From positions 1 to 49,019 of the forward strand of contig NZ_JAQGKL010000088.1 of NCBI RefSeq assembly GCF_028290105.1: a stretch of 49,019 bases of DNA, in the 5' to 3' direction. The first letter of the stretch is position 1. Each line of letters opens with the position of its first letter. The notes beneath the pieces are model-generated. The model saw only the letters and a list, made by a program, of their open reading frames with translations. It had not been told where the DNA came from and searched no databases. The stretch is from Methylobacterium sp. Its GTDB lineage: Bacteria > Pseudomonadota > Alphaproteobacteria > Rhizobiales > Beijerinckiaceae. Of this stretch, positions 44,504-49,019 are shown one piece after another. Position numbers and translations under genes: made by a program.

Positions 44504-46120
44504 ATGGCCGACTATTACCCACTGCTGGCACGGGCGCTCGACGCGATGCCGGACCGCTCGCCCGCCCTGCGCGAGGCGGTCTACGCGCGCGCGCGCGGCG
44601 CGCTGATCGGACAGCTGCGCTCCCTCGATCCCCCGCTGTCGGAAGACGACATCGACCTGGAGCGAAACGCCCTCGAGGCCGCGATCCAGCGTCTCGAGCA
44701 GGACCACGGCGCGCCCGCGGCACCTGCGCCGACACCGCCGGAGCCCGAGCCGTTCGTGCCGAGCCCGGCGAACGACGTCGCGGATCTGCCCGAGCCGAGC
44801 CGCCCCGAACCTGCGGCTGCCGAACTGGTCGCGACCGAGCCGCCGGTGGCCGACGCGCACCTTCCCGAGCCGAATGCTCCTGAGGAGCCGCAACCTTCCG
44901 AGTCGCAAGCTTTCCAGCCGGACGCCTCCGAGCAGAAACGGCCAGGCGCGAGCCTGCCCAAGGCGACGCTCCCGCCCACCCCGGTCGCCGGTCCCGATGT
45001 CGGGGCGGTGCCCGTGCCTCCCGCGGCCGCGCCCTTGCCCTTCCAGGCCGCGCCCTTGCCTCCCGAGGCGCCGCCGCCGCTGCCCCCCGAAGTCCAGGCC
45101 CCGCCGGAGCCTATCGCGCCTGCGGTCCGCATCCAGGCTCGCAAAGGCAAGTCCCCGCCCTTCGTGGCCCCGGCGACGCCTGAGGCGGCCGATCCATCCA
45201 TCGACGCGCCCGGGGCCTCCGCAGAGCCGTCGGTCCTCGACGGGAACGGCCAGCGCCAGCGCCCGCGCATCGAGGTGGTCACGCCGCGCGCGGGACGTTC
45301 GCGCCTGCTTCGCAACCTCTTGGTCGGCAGCATCCTCCTCGTCGTCATCGGCCTGATCGCCGTTGCGGCCTTCCTCCTGCGCGACAAGCCCGCCGACCTC
45401 CAGCCGGTCGCATCCGAGATCCAGGAGAATGCCCAGGACGGGGCGGAGTCGAAATTCGCCGACCGGGTCGGGGGCGAGGCCGCACCCACGGAACGCCAGG
45501 CGCAGGCCCGGCGTCCCACGGCTCCGGCGACGCCTTCGCCGGTCTCGCCGCAGAACGAGACCGATCTCGCCATCGCGCAGCGGGCGATGCTCTACGAGGA
45601 GAAGACCAGCGCGACCTCGAACACTCCGCCGAACGCCACCCAGGGCCGGGTGGTCTGGCGCCTCGACACGGTGCCGGGTGAGCAGGGGCAACCCCTGGAG
45701 ACGGTGGTCCGCGCCAAGGCCGATTTCCCCGATGCCGGCTTCTCCCTGGCGATGACCCTGCGCCGGAACCTCGACGCCTCCCTGCCGGCCTCGCATACCA
45801 TCGAGCTGGTCTTCACGGAGACCGGGCCGAACGCCGCCCAGCACGCCGTGCAGGATATCGGCCTGCTTCAGGGCAAGGACGAGGAAGGCGCGCGCGGCTC
45901 GCCGGTCGCGGGCCTGCCGGTTCGCGTGCGCGAGAACCTGTTCCTCATCGGATTGTCTTCGCTGCCGAACGACATCGAGCGCAACACCGACATCCTGCTG
46001 CGCAAGAACTGGTTCGACGTGACCTTGAAGTTCAATTCGGGCCTGCGCGGGATCGTCGCCTTCGAAAAGGGCGGGGCCGGGACTCAGGTGCTTCAGAAGG
46101 CCTTCGACCAGTGGCGTTGA
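44504..46120 (+). CDS. Single-pass membrane protein of unknown function
   Basis: A 538-residue protein in three parts. Residues 1-70 form a helical domain (DYYPLLARALDAMPDRSPA, RSLDPPLSEDDIDLERNALE) seen at the start of similar Rhizobiales proteins. Residues about 70-265 are Pro/Ala/Glu-rich and probably disordered. One membrane helix is near 268-290 (LLVGSILLVVIGLIAVAAFLL). The C-terminal 240 residues carry a compact domain (VVWRLDTVPGEQGQ, FKGD-like FSLAMTLRRNLDASLPASH, FDVTLKFNSGLRGIVAFEKG). Function and family name are unknown. A strong terminator follows. Confidence 0.8.
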   Translation: MADYYPLLARALDAMPDRSPALREAVYARARGALIGQLRSLDPPLSEDDIDLERNALEAAIQRLEQDHGAPAAPAPTPPEPEPFVPSPANDVADLPEPSRPEPAAAELVATEPPVADAHLPEPNAPEEPQPSESQAFQPDASEQKRPGASLPKATLPPTPVAGPDVGAVPVPPAAAPLPFQAAPLPPEAPPPLPPEVQAPPEPIAPAVRIQARKGKSPPFVAPATPEAADPSIDAPGASAEPSVLDGNGQRQRPRIEVVTPRAGRSRLLRNLLVGSILLVVIGLIAVAAFLLRDKPADLQPVASEIQENAQDGAESKFADRVGGEAAPTERQAQARRPTAPATPSPVSPQNETDLAIAQRAMLYEEKTSATSNTPPNATQGRVVWRLDTVPGEQGQPLETVVRAKADFPDAGFSLAMTLRRNLDASLPASHTIELVFTETGPNAAQHAVQDIGLLQGKDEEGARGSPVAGLPVRVRENLFLIGLSSLPNDIERNTDILLRKNWFDVTLKFNSGLRGIVAFEKGGAGTQVLQKAFDQWR

Positions 46121-46170
46121 GGCCGTTCGCGTTGAAGTAGGGGGCGCACCAGCAGCGCCGATCGCAAACG

Positions 46171-46203
46171 AAAAGGCCCTCGGGACAATCCCGAGGGCCT
46201 TTT
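46171..46203. terminator. Bidirectional terminator between convergent genes
   Basis: Perfect 15-bp stem (46171-46185 / 46189-46203) with a CAA loop and A/T tracts on both sides, lying between the unknown membrane protein gene and rpoH. Confidence 0.95.
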
Positions 46204-46232
46204 TTGTGACGCTCCCGAGGGAGGCATGGCGA

Positions 46233-47123
46233 TCAGGCGTGAGCCTCGACGCGCGGGGCCTCGCGGGTCGCGAGGTTGCGCTTGACCGCCTCCTGGATCT
46301 TCTCGAAGGCCCGGACCTCGATCTGGCGAACGCGCTCGCGGGAGACACCGAATTCGCCGGAAAGATCCTCCAGCGTGATCGGATCGTCCGACAGGCGGCG
46401 CGCCTCGAAGATCCGGCGCTCGCGCGGGTTCAGGACCGAGAGGGCGTCGCGCAGGGCCGAGAGGCGGTTCTGCCCCTCCTGCTCGCGGGCGAGCACCGTC
46501 TCCTGGCTCGGGCTGTTGTCCACGAGCCAGTCCTGCCATTCGCCCTCGCCCTCTTCGCGCAAGGGCGCGTTGAGCGAGGTGTCGCCGGACAGGCGCCGGT
46601 TCATGTCGATCACCTCCTGCTGGGGCACGCCCAGCTTGATGGCGATCTGCGCGACCTGATCCGGCTTGAGGTCGCCCTCGTCGAGCGCCGAGATGCGGCC
46701 CTTGGCCTTGCGCAGGTTGAAGAACAGCTTCTTCTGGTTGGCGGTGGTGCCCATCTTCACGAGAGACCACGAGCGCAGGATGTATTCCTGGATCGCCGCC
46801 TTGATCCACCACATCGCGTAGGTGGCGAGCCGGAAGCCCTTGTCGGGCTCGAAGCGCTTGACCGCCTGCATCAGCCCGACATTGCCCTCGGAAACGACTT
46901 CGCCGATGGGCAAGCCGTAGCCGCGATAGCCCATGGCGATCTTGGCCACGAGGCGTAGGTGGGACGTGACGAGGCGGTGGGCCGCACCGCGGTCGCCCTT
47001 CTCGCGCCAGTCTTTCGCGAGCGTGAACTCTTCGTTCGGCTCGAGCATCGGAAACTTGCGGATCTCATCGAGGTAGCGCGAAAGGCCACCTTCGGTGGCG
47101 AGCACTGGCAATGCGCCGGCCAT
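46233..47123 (-). CDS. rpoH: RNA polymerase heat-shock sigma factor RpoH (sigma-32)
   Basis: A 296-residue sigma factor. Region 2 (RLVTSHLRLVAKIAMGYRGYG, EGNVGLMQAVKRFEPDKGFR, LATYAMWWIKAAIQEYI), the RpoH box QKKLFFNLR (about 131-139) and region 4 (RERRIFEARRLSDDPITLED, GVSRERVRQIEVRAFEKI). It directs heat-shock gene transcription. An AGGAGG site lies 9 bp before the ATG at 47123. Alphaproteobacteria often have more than one RpoH. Confidence 0.96.
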   Translation of the reverse strand: MAGALPVLATEGGLSRYLDEIRKFPMLEPNEEFTLAKDWREKGDRGAAHRLVTSHLRLVAKIAMGYRGYGLPIGEVVSEGNVGLMQAVKRFEPDKGFRLATYAMWWIKAAIQEYILRSWSLVKMGTTANQKKLFFNLRKAKGRISALDEGDLKPDQVAQIAIKLGVPQQEVIDMNRRLSGDTSLNAPLREEGEGEWQDWLVDNSPSQETVLAREQEGQNRLSALRDALSVLNPRERRIFEARRLSDDPITLEDLSGEFGVSRERVRQIEVRAFEKIQEAVKRNLATREAPRVEAHA

Positions 47124-47359
47124 ATGATTACCTCCTGGTGAAGACCCCCGATGGGCGGTCCGAAGCGAACCGCCGCTCTCCTGAGCCGGCCGTCCGATCC
47201 CCCTGTCTTACAGGAAAATCGATGGGCTCGGAAAGGCGACGCGCAGCACGAAGTTCTCGTCAACGCGCGGGGTCCGGCTTGTGATCAGTCATGTCACGAA
47301 AAGCCGCAGCCCGCCGTGTCCTGGCGCACGCTCGCGCCGGCTTGACTGTGGCGGCCCTG

Positions 47360-48370
47360 TTACGGTCCGGCCTTCAGGTGCGCGATCAACGCGGTCATCT
47401 CCGGCGGTAGCGGACTCTCGAAATGCAGCGTCTCCCCGGTGCGCGGATGCGCGAAGCCGAGCACGCTTGCGTGGAGCGCCTGGCGGCCGAGATCAAGGAG
47501 CGCCGCGCGTGACGCCTCCGACAGCCGGCTTGCCTTGGTCTTGAACGCGCCGCCATAGACCGCGTCGCCCAAAAGCGGGTGGCCGCGATGGCTGAGATGC
47601 ACCCGGATCTGGTGCGTGCGCCCCGTCTCCAGCACACAGCGGACGAGGGAGACCGTCCCCTCCGCTCCCAGCGCCGCCTCGACCCGGTAATGCGTGATCG
47701 CGTGGCGTCCGGCCTCGCCGCGCACCACAGCGATCTTTTCCCGGTTGCGCTGGCTGCGCGCGAGGTTGGCCTCGATCGTGCCGAAGCGCGGTTCCGGCAC
47801 GCCCCAGACCAGGGCGAGATAGGCCCGCTCCAGCGGCCCCGTGCGGCCATGATCGGCGAATTGCGCGGTCAGGCCCGCATGGGCCAGATCGTTCTTGGCC
47901 ACCACGAGCAGCCCGCTGGTGTCCTTGTCGAGCCGGTGGACGATGCCGGGCCGGCGCACCCCACCGATGCCGGACAGGCTGGCGCCGCAATGGGCGATCA
48001 GGCCGTTCACCAGGGTACCGGAATCGTGGCCCGGCGCCGGATGCACCACGAGGCCCGCCGGCTTGTCGATGACGATGAGGTCGTCGTCCTCGTAGACGAT
48101 GACGAGGTCGAGGGTTTGCGCCACCGGCTCCGGCGCCACCGCCTCCGGTACGGTCACGGCGAGTTCGGCCCCCGGCCCGACCTTCACGGACGGGTCGAGG
48201 CTGACGGTGCCGTTCCAGCGCACGTGTCCCGCACGGACGAGATCCTGGAGGCGCGAGCGCGAAACATCGGGAAAGGCGCGAGCCAGGGCCCGGTCCAGGC
48301 GCTCGGGCGTCGCGTCCTCGCCGAGGGTCGCGCTATGGTCTTCCGTTACCTGCAAGGCAAGGTCCTTCAA
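47360..48370 (-). CDS. RluA-family 23S rRNA pseudouridine synthase
   Basis: A 336-residue protein. N-terminal S4 RNA-binding domain (about 20-80: RLDRALARAFPDVSRSRLQDL, then VRAGHVRWNG) and catalytic domain with GIVHRLDKDTSGLLVVAKN, carrying the catalytic Asp in HRLDKDTSG; RRVHLSHRGHPLLGDAVYG-like segment IRVHLSHRGHPLLGDAVYGG follows. It most resembles RluD, which modifies helix 69 of 23S rRNA. The 5' end is uncertain: TTG at 48370 is shown, and a TTG at 48355 has AAGGA at better spacing. Confidence 0.88.
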   Translation of the reverse strand: MKDLALQVTEDHSATLGEDATPERLDRALARAFPDVSRSRLQDLVRAGHVRWNGTVSLDPSVKVGPGAELAVTVPEAVAPEPVAQTLDLVIVYEDDDLIVIDKPAGLVVHPAPGHDSGTLVNGLIAHCGASLSGIGGVRRPGIVHRLDKDTSGLLVVAKNDLAHAGLTAQFADHGRTGPLERAYLALVWGVPEPRFGTIEANLARSQRNREKIAVVRGEAGRHAITHYRVEAALGAEGTVSLVRCVLETGRTHQIRVHLSHRGHPLLGDAVYGGAFKTKASRLSEASRAALLDLGRQALHASVLGFAHPRTGETLHFESPLPPEMTALIAHLKAGP

Positions 48371-48521
48371 TTTCCGAATGTCGGTCGGGTCAAAAACGTC
48401 GCTCGGGCGACGATGGCGCCATTTCGGGTCTTGTGGCGCCGCGCGACCCTCGCTATACGATCGCCCATCGGCCGGGAAGCACGGATCGCCTCAGCGATCA
48501 CCGAACGCGTCCCGCCGTTCC

Positions 48522-48596
48522 GCGCCCATCGTCTAGCGGTTAGGACAGGTCCCTCTCACGGATCAGACCGGGGTTCGATTCCCCGTGGGCGCGCCA
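48522..48596 (+). tRNA. tRNA-Glu (anticodon CTC)
   Basis: Cloverleaf seen by eye: acceptor GCGCCCA/TGGGCGC, D-arm GTCTAGCGGTTAGGAC, anticodon stem GGTCC/GGATC around loop CTCTCAC with anticodon CTC at 48555-48557, T-arm CGGGG-TTCGATT-CCCCG, discriminator G and encoded CCA (48594-48596). Confidence 0.97.
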
Positions 48597-48955
48597 ACAG
48601 TTTTTTCCTGACCTTTGCATCTCCGTATGATCCGCTGCTGACAGGCACGCACGTCGTGCATGCGCGGTTGTTCGCGCGCAAAGCCGGCGCGTCGGCGGGA
48701 TGCCGATTCGCTGCGTATTCGCACATGGACCGTGCGAAGCCCACAACCAGCGATGTTGCGCCGCACGCGACAGCCTTCGTTGAACGGGCTCACATATTTT
48801 CGATCTTTTCTTGGAATACCAACAATTGCGTTGCGACGCGCAATGGAAATAGTTTGCGTAGTCGTAGCCGGGACTTGCGTAGTCTGAATGGCGCGTTAAA
48901 GATCTCATCTCCGCCAGAAGATTTCGCGTCTAACCTATTCGACAGGGTGACAGCC
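48597..48955. other. Intergenic region after tRNA-Glu
   Basis: 359 bp, AT-richer than most of the window, with no supported gene. It contains the 10-bp direct repeat TTGCGTAGTC at 48854-48863 and 48875-48884, 21 bp apart, 70-100 bp before the last gene. Confidence 0.6.
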
Positions 48956-49019
48956 ATGTCCAACGTGATTCGCGTGAAACCGACCCATGACGGCACCTAC
49001 ACGGTCTATCGAGGCGACG
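48956..49019 (+). CDS. Unknown protein, 5' part only
   Basis: ATG-initiated frame with AGGGTGA upstream, open for 21 codons to the right edge and beginning SNVIRVKPTHDGTYTVYRG after Met. The pattern of a short beta hairpin suggests a small soluble protein. Too little is present for a family call. Confidence 0.6.
   Translation, partial: MSNVIRVKPTHDGTYTVYRGD

Overview
The window is chromosomal DNA of a very GC-rich alphaproteobacterium, most likely Methylobacterium/Methylorubrum (Hyphomicrobiales). Supporting signs are the b/b' type F-ATP synthase membrane operon separated from the F1 genes, two near-identical PqqA precursor peptides, an alphaproteobacterial ADLKAPV-type porin, an LdtR-type MarR regulator beside a DUF6163 membrane protein, an EcfG-type sigma factor, RpoH, and an aspartate-type HemB. 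No transposase, integrase, phage gene or CRISPR array was seen, so this is core chromosome with a few accessory genes.

Layout. 1-2.5 kb: mutY (minus, runs off the left edge) diverges from a DUF721/DciA-like gene and a Tat-exported DsbA-like thioredoxin-fold protein. 2.7-5.6 kb: atpI-atpB-atpE-atpF'-atpF, closed by a strong terminator. 5.7-7.4 kb: ABC-2 ATPase and permease. 7.4-13.3 kb: alpha/beta hydrolase, porin, FkbM methyltransferase, MAPEG membrane protein, sfsA, DUF937 protein, orphan Flp pilin. 13.5-16.6 kb: DUF3072 gene behind a candidate EcfG promoter, then a MarR regulator, OmpR-type response regulator and histidine kinase in one tight operon (PetP/PetR-like). 16.7-21.4 kb: small membrane protein and an RND efflux pair. 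21.5-25.1 kb: a 57-codon gene behind a second candidate EcfG promoter, GDP-fucose synthase, and two Crp/Fnr regulators. 25.5-27.6 kb: an EcfG-like sigma factor with a NepR-like N-terminal segment, converging on mgtE. 28.1-30 kb: tandem pqqA without pqqBCDE, and dinB behind a LexA box. 30-37.7 kb: DHH phosphoesterase, haloacetate-dehalogenase-like hydrolase, ldtR, DUF6163, 3-hydroxyisobutyryl-CoA hydrolase-like enzyme, hemB, lipoprotein, RDD protein, bpt. 37.7-49 kb: TonB-dependent siderophore receptor, purB, D-amino-acid-transaminase-like enzyme, secreted proline-rich protein, purA, an unknown single-pass membrane protein, rpoH, RluA-family pseudouridine synthase, tRNA-Glu(CTC), and the start of an unknown gene.

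How it works together. Much of the window concerns energy (F0 subunits), purine synthesis (purA, purB), haem (hemB), envelope transport and stress regulation. The most unusual item is the sigma factor that appears to carry its own anti-sigma-like NepR segment; two GGAAC-N16-CGTT promoters of the kind EcfG factors read lie 4-12 kb away, each in front of a very small gene. Other items worth checking are the orphan tandem pqqA pair with a nearby palindrome, a chain of three overlapping GTGAGGTT start sites after hemB, a duplicated 3' end of ldtR, and a defluorinase-like hydrolase whose predicted halide-pocket histidine is replaced by tryptophan.
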